Shown in pieces: positions 33,466-42,658 of a DNA stretch of 64,000 nt. The notes under the pieces were generated by a model, which was given only the letters and a program-made list of their open reading frames with translations, was not told the DNA's origin and did not search any database. A program made the translations under genes and the position numbers. The stretch comes from Helicobacter suis HS1 (GTDB lineage Bacteria > Campylobacterota > Campylobacteria > Campylobacterales > Helicobacteraceae), in assembly GCF_026000295.1 (NCBI RefSeq), contig NZ_AP026769.1, forward strand, positions 1,302,001 to 1,366,000, given 5' to 3'. How positions within the stretch are numbered: position 1 is the stretch's first letter; every line of letters begins with the position of its first letter.

Positions 33466-34747
33466 AACAACGCTCCTACAACCCCAAAAAGAATAAGGGG
33501 AATGTTATAGACTAAAAAGGTAGGGATACAGGTATCATAGATATGGTTGTGTTGGCCATCTGCATTTAACCCTGTTGTAGGGCCTATGGTGCTATCAGAA
33601 GCAGGCGAGCCCGCATCGCCTAAAGCTGCAGCGATACCTATTAATAGAATTGTTGCCTTTGTATCAAAACCAAGCGCCACACATAAGGGACAATAAAAGG
33701 TAGCGATGATAGGCAAAGTACCAAAGGAAGTTCCAATCCCTAGTGTGATAAATAAACCAATGGCTAGCATCACAATTGCTCCCTCTAGCTTGCTAGAAAT
33801 GGCGCTATTTGCCATGTGCACTAAATCACTGATGGCATGGGTTTTTTGGAGTACTTCTCCAAAACCTGCTGCAATGAGCATCACAAAGGCCACAAAAGCC
33901 ATCATTTTTACACCCGTATCAATCACTGCATCCATCTCTTTCCATTTAACCACCCCTCCAACTAACATCACCATAAGCCCGATAAAAGCCCCTAGTGGTA
34001 AAGACCCGGTAACAATCTGGACGACAAAGGCTAAAACAAGCCCTAAGAGAGCTAAGTAGTCTTTACTACTTAATTGTAAATCACTTTCTGTTGGCAATTC
34101 TATACGCTCTTGATAAATGCGCGGTTTTCTATAGAGTATAACAACGGCTATTACCAAACCAACAACCATAGCCAAACCCGCAATAGACATCACAGCCACC
34201 ACTTCGTTTAAATGGGTGTGGATTTTATTTTTCTCCAGATTATCTACAATGAGTTGTTGGAAAATTAATCCAAACCCGGCAGGAATAGTCATATAAGGCG
34301 CTTCTAACCCAAAGGTAAGCGCACAGGCCACCGCGCGCCTATCTATTTGTAAGCGATTCATTAAATGCAATAAAGGCGGGATTAAAATCGGGATAAAGGC
34401 GATATGAACAGGGATTAAATTTTGAGAAAAACAAGAAATAAAGGCAATTAAAAAGCAAAAAACAGAGGCCTTTAGATCCATAAAGCCTATGATCTTATGT
34501 AGTAAGATTTTAATAAGATTGCCACTTGAGATCATAACTGCTAAAGCCCCCAAGAGGACATAACTTAAGGCCGTTTCTAAATTACCCTGCATGACATTGA
34601 TATCGTGCAAAAATAAAGGTTTATCCTTATCAAAACTAATTTCTCCATCGCTATCGCATGTAATATCCCATAAACTCGCGCTTCTTGTAGGCTCTTCATC
34701 TAGTTTATGTAAAGGCATAACACCACAGCCGCATTTGTTAGTAGCAT
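33459..34747 (-). pseudogene. NhaC-type Na+/H+ antiporter broken by a foreign segment
   Basis: The natural start is ATG 34747, with AAGGAATATT before it, giving MLLTNAAVV. Duplicate D (34593-34721) then interrupts: the antiporter frame runs into TAG within it. Beyond the duplicate the protein resumes as GNLETALSYVLLGALAVMIS and continues through about ten membrane segments (GDAGSPASDSTIGPTTGLNADG is a conserved late loop) to the stop at 33459. About 50-60 residues seem to be missing. An open frame starting in the duplicate at 34718 fuses 42 arginine-decarboxylase residues to the antiporter but is unlikely to be real. The family exchanges Na+ or organic ions for H+. Confidence 0.75.
34593..34721 (-). 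repeat. Duplicate D, left copy (piece of speA)
   Basis: These 129 bases are identical to 36306-36434 in the arginine decarboxylase gene, 1713 bp to the right. They replace an N-terminal part of the antiporter gene. Confidence 0.95.
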
Positions 34748-34839
34748 AATATTCCTTGTTATTTTTATGTGTTTTTGGTTGGAAGGTCTATAATGGTCTC
34801 TTTTAGAGACCGTGGGTGTGGTGAAAACAAAAAAGTAGG

Positions 34840-35739
34840 TTAAACATCACCCACTCGCTTAAGAATATCCGCATAGGCATCTATGCGTCGATCCCTAAAA
34901 AAAGGCCACATCTGGCGTATTTTAGCGCTCTCTTTTAAATCAATACAAGCATAGATAATTGCCTCCTCCTGCCCTGCACTTGCTAATTCTTGCCCAAAAG
35001 CCCCATAAATAAAACTAGAACCAAAAAAATATAACCCTTCTGTATAAAGGTCTTTTTCTAAGCCCACACGGTTAGAAGTAATGACGGGTATCACATTGCT
35101 GATACTATGCCCTTTTTGCACGCCTTGCCAAGCCTGTTTTTGTAATTGCTTTTCCTCTATACTCTCACTTGTATCGTTAAACCACCCAATAGCACTAGGA
35201 TAAATTAAAACATCTGCCTTTTTTAAGGCCATGATTCGTGCTGCCTCCGGATACCATTGATCCCAGCAAATAAGTACCCCTAAATTGCCTACACTGCTCA
35301 TAATAGGCTCAAACCCTTTAGTAGCGTCCCCGGGCGTGAAATAAAATTTTTCATAAAAACGCGGATCGTCTGGAATATGCATTTTGCGCTGTTTGCCTAA
35401 AACCCTACCATCTTTTTCAAATACAACGGCTGTATTGTGATAAACCCCCTCCATGCGTTTTTCAAATAAAGAACTCACTAGCACCACCCCATAACGCTTA
35501 GCTAGATTAGCAAAAAACGCCACATCGTCTGTAAAAAAATCCGCCCATGCAAAATACTGCGAGTCTTCATGCTGGCAAAAATAAGGATAGGGGTGTAATT
35601 CGGGCAACACCACTAGATTAAGTTTAGGGTATTGTGCCTTAGCTTGTTTGAGTAAGTAATCCGTGCGCTCTAAAGTGGCTGTACGCGTGCCTTGATAGCT
35701 GTGTTGCAAAATAGCTACATGGATCTTCTCTATTGCCAT
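34840..35739 (-). CDS. aguB: N-carbamoylputrescine amidase
   Basis: A 299-residue nitrilase-superfamily enzyme. The catalytic triad is Glu in VVLPELHPY, Lys in GKQRKMHIPDD and Cys in LICWDQWYPE. It splits N-carbamoylputrescine into putrescine, CO2 and ammonia. Together with the adjacent arginine decarboxylase gene, and an agmatine deiminase outside the window, it forms the arginine-to-putrescine route. ATG 35739 is chosen because a GAAGAG site precedes it; GTG 35745 is the alternative and would overlap the stop of the small acidic gene. Confidence 0.92.
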   Translation of the reverse strand: MAIEKIHVAILQHSYQGTRTATLERTDYLLKQAKAQYPKLNLVVLPELHPYPYFCQHEDSQYFAWADFFTDDVAFFANLAKRYGVVLVSSLFEKRMEGVYHNTAVVFEKDGRVLGKQRKMHIPDDPRFYEKFYFTPGDATKGFEPIMSSVGNLGVLICWDQWYPEAARIMALKKADVLIYPSAIGWFNDTSESIEEKQLQKQAWQGVQKGHSISNVIPVITSNRVGLEKDLYTEGLYFFGSSFIYGAFGQELASAGQEEAIIYACIDLKESAKIRQMWPFFRDRRIDAYADILKRVGDV

Positions 35740-35741
35740 GC

Positions 35742-35894
35742 TCACTCTTCATATTCGCTATCCGCACTCACATAGTCATCATCATCATACCCCCCCTCGT
35801 ATTTGGGTTGGCTTTCATCTAAAATATCTAAAATATCCATATCTTCATCATCCCATTCTTCTTGATCAAAATCCTCTTGATTTAAATCTTCCAT
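35742..35894 (-). CDS. Small acidic protein of 50 residues
   Basis: A short gene starting MEDLNQEDFDQEEWDDEDMD and ending SADSEYEE. More than half the residues are Asp or Glu, with regular aromatic residues between them. A strong GAGGAG ribosome site lies seven bases before the ATG, and the stop sits against the start of aguB, so translation is well supported. It lies between speA and aguB on the same strand. I do not know the family; acidic proteins of this kind may bind basic partners or polyamines, which is only a guess. Confidence 0.6.
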   Translation of the reverse strand: MEDLNQEDFDQEEWDDEDMDILDILDESQPKYEGGYDDDDYVSADSEYEE

Positions 35895-35963
35895 TTAGTA
35901 CTCCTCACTTTGATAAAATCAAATTATAACAAAATCTTAAAGTTTTGATTATGCTAAATACTT

Positions 35964-37838
35964 TTACTTTTGCATGGCTAGAGTTTTTAAATAACCATTT
36001 TCACTTAGCATAACATATAAGCGCCCTAACACTTCTTTTTTACTCTCAGAATCTAATAAGGCGCTATCCTCAATCTTTTGTTTTAAAATGCGCTCCATTT
36101 CCTTAGTGTCATAGTCTAAATCCTCTAGGGCATCTAGGATTGTCTGGGCTTCTAAGATATTAGTAATAGAAAAGCTCTCTGGTGCATTTTGTGCGTGTAT
36201 GTGCACACAACACTCTGTAGGGTGGGTGAAAAGATTATGGTGCATGCCTAAGACCTCTTGATAAGCCCCTACTAAAAAGAAACCTAAAAAATAATCCTCT
36301 TGGCGGACATTGATATCGTGCAAAAATAAAGGTTTATCCTTATCAAAACTAATTTCTCCATCGCTATCGCATGTAATATCCCATAAACTCGCGCTTCTTG
36401 TAGGCTCTTCATCTAGTTTATGTAAAGGCATAACCGGAAAATTATGCCCCAGTCCCCAATAATCCGGTAAACTTTGGAAAAAAGAGCAATTAAGCAAGTA
36501 GCGTTCTTGTACCTGTTCTTGGATACGGATTATATCGTTATGATCTTTGTGGCGCAAAAACCCAATGGCTTTTTTGATAATTAAATGCCCTAAAACCTCA
36601 GCATTGCTTCGATCTTGTAAGTCAATATAGCCTAGATCAAAAAGAGTAAAAAGAGACTCCATATGATCTAAACTGTCATGCAAGTATTCAATGGCGTTTT
36701 TGGTGTTGATGTTATGGTAGAGATCTTCCATTTCGGCTACTAAAGGCGGGTTACTCTCTTTTAAGCGCAAAATACTTTCATCATAATCTTGAGAGAATAA
36801 TTCCAAAACGGGGGCAACTAGTACGGCATGGCTTGCGCTAATAAAACGACCCGATTCAATAAAAATATTGGGTTCTAATTCCTTTTTATTTTTCACAATC
36901 TCTTTAAGCAAAAACACCACATCTCCGGCAAATTCCTCTAAAGTGTAATTGCGCCCACATCGGTGTTTGTGCTGGGAATATTCAATAGCTAACCCCCCGC
37001 CAATATTAATGCTATTTAAATTAAACGCCCCCATTTTGCGTAATTCTGCATAGATATTACCCGCCTCTTTAAGCGCTTTTTTTAAGGGAGTAATATCGCT
37101 AATTTGGCTACCAATGTGGAAATGAATCATGCTAAGTTGTTCTAAAAGGCCATGGGCTTCTAATAAATGCATGGCCTCTAAAAGTTCGGTGCTAGCTAGC
37201 CCAAATTTAGCATGGATACCCGTACTCTTAGCCCAAACCCCCACCCCAGAACTGTGCAAGCGCACCCTAATCCCAATTTTAGGGCAAAGTCTAGTGTTCT
37301 CACCGGTGGTATTATTCTCAAGCGCAACTTCTAAAATGCTTTTAAGCTCGCTAAGCCCTTCAATGGTGAGTGTAATATCAGCTCCCATGCTAGCAGCAAT
37401 AAAACCTAGTTCGATCATTTCCTTATCTTTAAACCCATTAACCGTAATAGGCGCGCCCTCGTGGATATAACTCATAGCTAAGATCAATTCTGCCTTGCTC
37501 CCTGCTTCTAACCCATAATGCCCCTCAAAATGTTTAGAAATTTCTACTAAGGGGAGTACAAAATAAGGCATGTGATTAACCTTTAAAGGAAAGACCGCTC
37601 TAAACGCACCGCTATAATGGTACTGTTCAATGGCACTAGAAAACATGTTAAAGAGCTTTTTAACCTGCTTTTCAATCAAATGGGGGAAGCGCAGTAATAA
37701 AGGGCCTTTAAACCCTTGTTCGCGCATGTCTAAAACCATTTCCATTAGACTAGGTTTACTCCCCACATTGACCTTTACCATTCCATCCTCAATGATGAAA
37801 TCCTCTTTACCCCAATAACTCAATCCATAAGTTTGCAT
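35964..37838 (-). CDS. speA: Biosynthetic arginine decarboxylase
   Basis: A 624-residue PLP-dependent decarboxylase of the alanine racemase-fold type. The PLP lysine is in FPLKVNHMPY; GLEAGSKAEL and the glycine-rich INIGGGLAIEYS bind the cofactor; FIESGRFISASHAVL and a late CCVHIHAQ cysteine-containing segment complete the active site. It converts arginine to agmatine, the first step to putrescine; aguB downstream performs the last. The ATG at 37838 is preceded by a TATACT -10 box at 37868-37873. It is divergent from selA. It contains the source of duplicate D. Confidence 0.94.
   Translation of the reverse strand: MQTYGLSYWGKEDFIIEDGMVKVNVGSKPSLMEMVLDMREQGFKGPLLLRFPHLIEKQVKKLFNMFSSAIEQYHYSGAFRAVFPLKVNHMPYFVLPLVEISKHFEGHYGLEAGSKAELILAMSYIHEGAPITVNGFKDKEMIELGFIAASMGADITLTIEGLSELKSILEVALENNTTGENTRLCPKIGIRVRLHSSGVGVWAKSTGIHAKFGLASTELLEAMHLLEAHGLLEQLSMIHFHIGSQISDITPLKKALKEAGNIYAELRKMGAFNLNSINIGGGLAIEYSQHKHRCGRNYTLEEFAGDVVFLLKEIVKNKKELEPNIFIESGRFISASHAVLVAPVLELFSQDYDESILRLKESNPPLVAEMEDLYHNINTKNAIEYLHDSLDHMESLFTLFDLGYIDLQDRSNAEVLGHLIIKKAIGFLRHKDHNDIIRIQEQVQERYLLNCSFFQSLPDYWGLGHNFPVMPLHKLDEEPTRSASLWDITCDSDGEISFDKDKPLFLHDINVRQEDYFLGFFLVGAYQEVLGMHHNLFTHPTECCVHIHAQNAPESFSITNILEAQTILDALEDLDYDTKEMERILKQKIEDSALLDSESKKEVLGRLYVMLSENGYLKTLAMQK
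36306..36434 (-). repeat. Duplicate D, right copy (source)
   Basis: In frame within speA, this 129-base stretch encodes VMPLHKLDEEPTRSAS onward to LFLHDINV. Identical to 34593-34721. Confidence 0.95.
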
Positions 37839-37859
37839 GTACGCGCCTTAAATCCAGAT

Positions 37860-37888
37860 GAGGTTAAAGTATAACTAAAAATAACCTC
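37860..37888. promoter_or_regulatory. Inverted repeat in the speA/selA divergent promoter
   Basis: GAGGTTA (37860-37866) and TAACCTC (37882-37888) form a perfect 7-base inverted repeat with a 15-base spacer that encloses the TATACT -10 box of speA. The arms are about two helical turns apart, as in many dimer-binding operators. The regulator is unknown. Confidence 0.4.
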
Positions 37889-37899
37889 TTTGTGTTAGA

Positions 37900-39213
37900 A
37901 TGCCTCCCATGCAAAATAAACCCCCCGCTATGCATCGCCTTTTAAACGCCCCCTCTCTAGCTCCCTATCCTAGAGATATTCTTAAATCCCTAGCGACAAA
38001 TCTACTAGCCAAACACCACCAAGAACCCTTTGCTTTCACCCATTTTAACCAGTGGGTAGAGTTATTATTAGAACGCTACAATGCCTTAATGTCCCCACCG
38101 CTTAAACCCATTTACAACGCTACAGGTGTTTTACTCTCCACCAATCTAGGGCGCGCTGTGCTAGATTTAAAAGCCCTTAAAGAATTATCCCTTTTAAGCG
38201 GGTATGTTAATTTAGAAGTTGATTTACACACAGGCAAGCGGGCTAATCGTTGTAGCCAAGTTCAAGAATTGCTTAAAGTGATCTTCCAAGCTCAAGATGC
38301 CTTAGTGCTTAATAATAATGCGAGTGCCCTAGTGCTAATTGCTAGTGTTTTTGCCCCTAAAAGCAACCAAACTTTGCTTTCCTTTGGAGAACTTGTAGAA
38401 ATTGGGGGGGGATTTAGAGCGCATGAACTCTTAGAGAGTGTTACTAACCTTAAATTAGTGGGTAGCACTAATAAAACTTATTTAAGCGATTATAAACACG
38501 CGTTAAGTACTTCTAGTACACTGATTACGCGTATCCACCGGAGTAATTTTTCTATGAATGGCTTTGTGGCTTCTGCATCTTCTAAAGATTTGTTTAAATT
38601 AGCGCAAGAAAGAGATGTGATTTTTTATGAAGATTTAGGGAGCATGCAAAGTATAGGGGAAGTACAAAAAGCGCTTAGAAGTGCACATTTACTAAGTTTT
38701 AGCGCGGATAAATTACTAGGGAGTGTACAAGGTGGCATTGTGCTAGGCCATCAAGAATACATACAAGCCCTGCGTGCCCACCCACTTTATCGCGCCTTTA
38801 GAGTGGATAAAACCCAGTTATTTTTACTAGTAAAAAGTTTACAAGGGCTTATTTGTGGCCAGAAAACCCCTACCCAAGAGTTTTTAGAACAAGATAAAGA
38901 TACACTACTCAATAAAGCGCTCAAGCTTTTCCATGCCCTAACTCCTCTTAAGCCTCTTAAATGTGTGATCATTCCTACAAAAGCTTTAATAGGTGGAGGG
39001 GTGGAGCACCAAGAAATAGAAAGTTTTGGGGTACAATTAGCCCTAAAATCTTGTAGCGTAGAAAGTTTATATAAGGCGCTTCATTTGCAAGGGGTAGCGG
39101 GGATATTACATCATAACGGAGTGATCTTAGATGTTTATGCTCTTTTTGATCAAGATATTCCTCATTTGGCTAGAGTGATTGGTAAAACACTTGATAGGGT
39201 TGTTTTAAACTAA
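37900..39213 (+). CDS. selA: L-seryl-tRNA(Sec) selenium transferase
   Basis: A 437-residue PLP enzyme of the SelA family. It has the N-terminal tRNA-binding part (PSLAPYPRDILKSLA), IYNATGVLLSTNLGRAVL, NNNASALVLI, and the PLP lysine in SFSADKLLGSVQGG. SelA converts seryl-tRNA(Sec) to selenocysteyl-tRNA(Sec). No selB, selC or selD is visible in the window, so use of selenocysteine cannot be confirmed here; the HypE at 46132 is the hydrogenase protein, not SelD. The ATG at 37900 may be followed by a better start at 37909. It is divergent from speA. Confidence 0.88.
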   Translation: MPPMQNKPPAMHRLLNAPSLAPYPRDILKSLATNLLAKHHQEPFAFTHFNQWVELLLERYNALMSPPLKPIYNATGVLLSTNLGRAVLDLKALKELSLLSGYVNLEVDLHTGKRANRCSQVQELLKVIFQAQDALVLNNNASALVLIASVFAPKSNQTLLSFGELVEIGGGFRAHELLESVTNLKLVGSTNKTYLSDYKHALSTSSTLITRIHRSNFSMNGFVASASSKDLFKLAQERDVIFYEDLGSMQSIGEVQKALRSAHLLSFSADKLLGSVQGGIVLGHQEYIQALRAHPLYRAFRVDKTQLFLLVKSLQGLICGQKTPTQEFLEQDKDTLLNKALKLFHALTPLKPLKCVIIPTKALIGGGVEHQEIESFGVQLALKSCSVESLYKALHLQGVAGILHHNGVILDVYALFDQDIPHLARVIGKTLDRVVLN

Positions 39214-39265
39214 CAAAACACCCACACTAGCGCTAAAAGCCTACAAGCCTAAGCTAAGCTAATCA

Positions 39266-40945
39266 CTAAGTTTTAAATTGGTTAATCTGTGTGTCTAATT
39301 CTAATGTAGAAGTGTTTAGCGAATCAGCTAGATTACCAACTTCAGTTGTTTCATTTAAGATTTTATGGGTTACATTTTCTACCTGAGTGAGTGAAGAGAC
39401 CATAGAGTGGATTGTTTGGCCAGTTTTAGCATAATCGGCGATGAAAGTATGGGTATTTTGCACCACAAGACCCACATCAGCACTCATGGCCTTAAAGCGC
39501 TCTTGAACTTCTAAACTACCCGTGCTTAACTCCTCAATCTTTTTAGAATTTAAATTCATCTGGTTACTCACATCATTAATTTCTTGAACAATTACCCCAA
39601 TTGTTGAATTAATTTCAGCTAAGCTTTTTTGCGTTCGTGCTGCTAAATTTCTTACCTCATCAGCCACCACAGCAAAACCTCTACCATGTTCGCCCGCGCG
39701 TGCGGCCTCAATAGCAGCATTCAGGGCTAATAAATTAGTTTGATCGGCAATATCATTAATGATATGCAAAATGCTTTTAACACTATCAGCGTTTTTACTG
39801 AGTTGTTCTACTTTGCTAGCTAGTTCTTCTTCAGTCTTAGCTGCCTCTAAGATTTGCTCTAACATGGCACTTAAAGAGGTGTTAGATTCTTCAATAGAAG
39901 TTTGGGTTTGGGCTAATTTATCGCCCACTTCTTTAGCCGCCTCTATGGAATGTTGTACTGAGGAAGTCAAATTACTAGATTGCTGGTATAGTGCATGGAT
40001 TGTATCTGCATTGCTTTTAATATGGGTACTACTATTTGAAATAAATTGCTGTAATTTGTCTGATAAAGACCGGTTATGCGTGCTATTATCCTTGATAGAT
40101 AACATGATCTTTTGGATATGTTCTATAAAGGTATTTAACCCGACACTCATTTTACTTAGCTCATCTTGCCCTCTGCCCGCACACAAACGCTTTGTTAAAT
40201 CTCTATCCCCCTGCCCAAAATTATAAATTTGATCCACCACCTCTTTAATGCGCCGAATCACAGTTAAATTAATCGAAAAGCCAGAGAATAAAATCATAAA
40301 CACCATTGTCCCGCTAATCCAGAGTACTAAAATCTTTGAACTCTCTAAAACATCTTTTTTAGCCTCTCTCTCTACGCTATCTAAATCTTTTAGCATATCG
40401 CTATAATAAGAAGTGGTAACTAACACCATATCACTCACCGGATCATACTCACTATAGGCCACTTTAGACTCAGGAACTCCCCCTTCAAATTTAGGCATTT
40501 TATAACGGGTAAAACCGCCCCCTTTTTGAGCCGCCTCCAAATACCCGCGCACATAATAAACCCCATCTACACTTTTTAAATCTAGCCCGCTTTTGCCAAC
40601 AGTGTTAGGATTAACTGGATCAAAGAGTACTTTACCTTCTTTATCTACAGCCACCATATAAATAATTGCGCGATCGTTATTAATGGCCTTAAGATAATCT
40701 AAAGAGTAGAGTAGGGCTTGTTCTTTAGAGGGTTGGATACGATAATAGCGGTGAATCCCATGTTCAATAAGTTTTAGCATATAACGCAAAGTTTCCTCTT
40801 TCTTTTTAGTCCCATTTTCCTCTGTAGTTTTGATTAAATCTTTAATTAAATCATGTTGTTTGAAATTGGTGAGAAAAACAACAACCACGCCTACCACGAT
40901 CAAAGAGAGAAAGATATTGAGCAGAATTTTAATACTAACACGCAT
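39266..40945 (-). CDS. Methyl-accepting chemotaxis protein with a single Cache domain
   Basis: A 559-residue chemoreceptor. A membrane segment (residues about 7-27) leads to a periplasmic sCache-type domain ([19 protein letters not shown] through [15 protein letters not shown]), a second membrane segment near 205-225, a HAMP region and a cytoplasmic signalling domain with the highly conserved hairpin [24 protein letters not shown] split over neighbouring residues. The GFTRY/YSEYDP pattern is typical of sCache receptors for small ligands. It would pass signals to CheA/CheW and thus to CheY. The ligand is not known. A TATGAT box at 40968-40973 on the minus strand is a likely -10. Confidence 0.92.
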   Translation of the reverse strand: MRVSIKILLNIFLSLIVVGVVVVFLTNFKQHDLIKDLIKTTEENGTKKKEETLRYMLKLIEHGIHRYYRIQPSKEQALLYSLDYLKAINNDRAIIYMVAVDKEGKVLFDPVNPNTVGKSGLDLKSVDGVYYVRGYLEAAQKGGGFTRYKMPKFEGGVPESKVAYSEYDPVSDMVLVTTSYYSDMLKDLDSVEREAKKDVLESSKILVLWISGTMVFMILFSGFSINLTVIRRIKEVVDQIYNFGQGDRDLTKRLCAGRGQDELSKMSVGLNTFIEHIQKIMLSIKDNSTHNRSLSDKLQQFISNSSTHIKSNADTIHALYQQSSNLTSSVQHSIEAAKEVGDKLAQTQTSIEESNTSLSAMLEQILEAAKTEEELASKVEQLSKNADSVKSILHIINDIADQTNLLALNAAIEAARAGEHGRGFAVVADEVRNLAARTQKSLAEINSTIGVIVQEINDVSNQMNLNSKKIEELSTGSLEVQERFKAMSADVGLVVQNTHTFIADYAKTGQTIHSMVSSLTQVENVTHKILNETTEVGNLADSLNTSTLELDTQINQFKT

Positions 40946-41031
40946 AGAAGAATCCTAAATCCTAAAAATCATAGCTAAACTGACAAAATAAAGGTCGTGT
41001 GGCATTTTTACAAAACAATATTAATATTTGG

Positions 41032-41625
41032 CTAAAAGCGGTAATGAAAATGCAGCCCATAACGCGTTTTGCCCCTTTCATTCACAGAAATTTCTGGGTA
41101 AAGTTCCCAGTTACGGCGATATTTTGAAGTGAATAAATAAGCAAAACCCCAACCAATCAAACTCCCCACCACCACCTGTAAAATGCTGTGTTCATAAGAG
41201 ACTACGCGGCTTGCATCGGTTAGAATAGCTAGAGCAATTACAGGCAAAGCTGGTTTCCACCCGTAGCGATAATAAACAAACCCGGCCGCACTCCATGCCC
41301 CGCCTGCATGCCCGCTAGGCATGCCGCGCCAACTATCACAACACGGCCGTTTAGCAAAGGGCACATGCGCCCCTCTATCATGGGCACTTTGGAAGGCATT
41401 TTTAATCCCATAGATCACCCCTTGAGTTACTAAACTCCCTACCGCTAGCTCTCCCATTCCGCGATAATCGCGCATGCCTAAACTCACCACTCCTACAAAA
41501 ATAGGCATTAAACGCAGCACATCGCCAATATCCTCTAAAACCTTAGCCCCTTCTGAAATCTCAGCTTGCAGCAGCCGCGTACACAACAAAAACACCAATC
41601 CAATACGGGACATTTTTTTTAGCAT
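41032..41625 (-). CDS. lpxF: PAP2 family lipid A phosphatase LpxF-like
   Basis: A 197-residue membrane phosphatase with a signal or membrane start and PAP2 motifs: K/R-rich AKRP, the second motif GMPSGHAGGAWS and the third SRVVSYEHSILQ with the nucleophilic His. The usual Asp four residues after that His is replaced by Gln. The gene stands beside wecA-pdxJ-pdxA, as the lipid A 4'-phosphatase LpxF does in H. pylori; loss of the 4'-phosphate gives resistance to cationic peptides. It is divergent from wecA with TATAAT boxes for both sides. The assignment rests mainly on position and family. Confidence 0.75.
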   Translation of the reverse strand: MLKKMSRIGLVFLLCTRLLQAEISEGAKVLEDIGDVLRLMPIFVGVVSLGMRDYRGMGELAVGSLVTQGVIYGIKNAFQSAHDRGAHVPFAKRPCCDSWRGMPSGHAGGAWSAAGFVYYRYGWKPALPVIALAILTDASRVVSYEHSILQVVVGSLIGWGFAYLFTSKYRRNWELYPEISVNERGKTRYGLHFHYRF

Positions 41626-41633
41626 GGGTGCTT

Positions 41634-41659
41634 ATTATAACATTTTGTTAAGGTATAAT
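41634..41659. promoter_or_regulatory. Divergent -10 boxes for lpxF and wecA
   Basis: The minus strand has TATAAT at 41634-41639, only nine bases from the lpxF ATG, so its transcript would be nearly leaderless. The plus strand has TATAAT at 41654-41659, 25 bases before the GTG of wecA. Confidence 0.45.
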
Positions 41660-41683
41660 GCTTTTTAAAAAATAGGCGCGGTT

Positions 41684-42658
41684 GTGTTAAAGACATGCGT
41701 GAGTTTTTTAAGTGGTTTAATAATCGTGCTTATTTCAAAATATAGCTCATTATTTGTAGATAATGCTAATAAACCCCAAGGTTTTCACACCAAGAAAACC
41801 CCGCGCGCTGGAGGGCTTGGGATTTTTTTAGCCTTTCTAGGGGTGGGCTTTAAACTCCCCTTATTAAAACTCTTAGGCCTCTCTTTTGTGTTTTTAAGTG
41901 GGTTTTTAGAAGATTTAAGCATGTCTTTAAGCCCTAAAAAGCGTTTATTATTGCAGGCTTTAGGGGTGATTTGTGTGATTTATACAGATCACCTAGTAAT
42001 CACCCATTTTACCCCCTTTTTTAGTTTACCCTTTGTATTAGCTTTACCCTTTAGCGTGTTCATGTTAGTGGGTATTTCTAATGCGATCAATATCATTGAT
42101 GGTTTTAACGGGCTAGCTGGAGGGTTAAGCGCTATGATCTTAGCCATTCTTTACATGATTGAGCCAAATGATACCCTTTTAGCATTATTACTAGGCGTAC
42201 TAGGCTTTTTGGTGCTTAATTTCCCTAAAGGCTATATTTTCTTAGGCGATGGAGGGGCTTATTTTCTAGGCTTAATGTGTGGGGTGCATTTGATGGATTT
42301 AGCCTTAAGGGGGGTTGTTAGCGTGTGGTTTGGATTAGCCTTAATGATTTATCCGGTAACAGAGGTACTTTTTTCTATTGCTAGGCGCAAATATAAGCGC
42401 AAAAAGGCCACTTTACCCGATGCGCTGCACCTACACACCTTGATTTTTAAATCCCTATCTTTAAAAACCACCCTCCTAAACTCCAACGCTCTAACCGGGC
42501 TTGTTGTGGTGGGTTTAAATCTACCCTTTATGCTCATTAGTTTTATTTTTCGCCACCAGCCCCTTTTACTCTTAAGCCTCATTGGGGTATTTGTATGCGC
42601 TTATTTATTCTTTTATCAGTGGCTTTTAAATTACCATAAGGAACACCCATGCGTTTAG
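41684..42658 (+). CDS. wecA: Undecaprenyl-phosphate GlcNAc-1-phosphate transferase, WecA-like
   Basis: A 324-residue polyprenyl-phosphate sugar-1-phosphate transferase with about ten membrane segments. Family motifs are KTPRAGGLGIFLAF, the Asp-rich NAINIIDGFNGLAGG, FLGDGGAYFLG and a basic cytoplasmic loop RRKYKRKKATLPDALHLH. It loads the lipid carrier with the first sugar for O-antigen; the MraY paralogue has a different HH-D loop. Start GTG at 41684. It overlaps pdxJ by 10 bases. Position next to lpxF and pdxJ/pdxA is as in H. pylori. Confidence 0.9.
   Translation: MLKTCVSFLSGLIIVLISKYSSLFVDNANKPQGFHTKKTPRAGGLGIFLAFLGVGFKLPLLKLLGLSFVFLSGFLEDLSMSLSPKKRLLLQALGVICVIYTDHLVITHFTPFFSLPFVLALPFSVFMLVGISNAINIIDGFNGLAGGLSAMILAILYMIEPNDTLLALLLGVLGFLVLNFPKGYIFLGDGGAYFLGLMCGVHLMDLALRGVVSVWFGLALMIYPVTEVLFSIARRKYKRKKATLPDALHLHTLIFKSLSLKTTLLNSNALTGLVVVGLNLPFMLISFIFRHQPLLLLSLIGVFVCAYLFFYQWLLNYHKEHPCV

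Noticed and set aside
33459-34718. Decarboxylase-antiporter fusion protein as a real gene
   Set aside because: The joined part is an exact copy of speA and the natural antiporter start is visible at 34747 in another frame; a rearrangement or assembly product is more likely.
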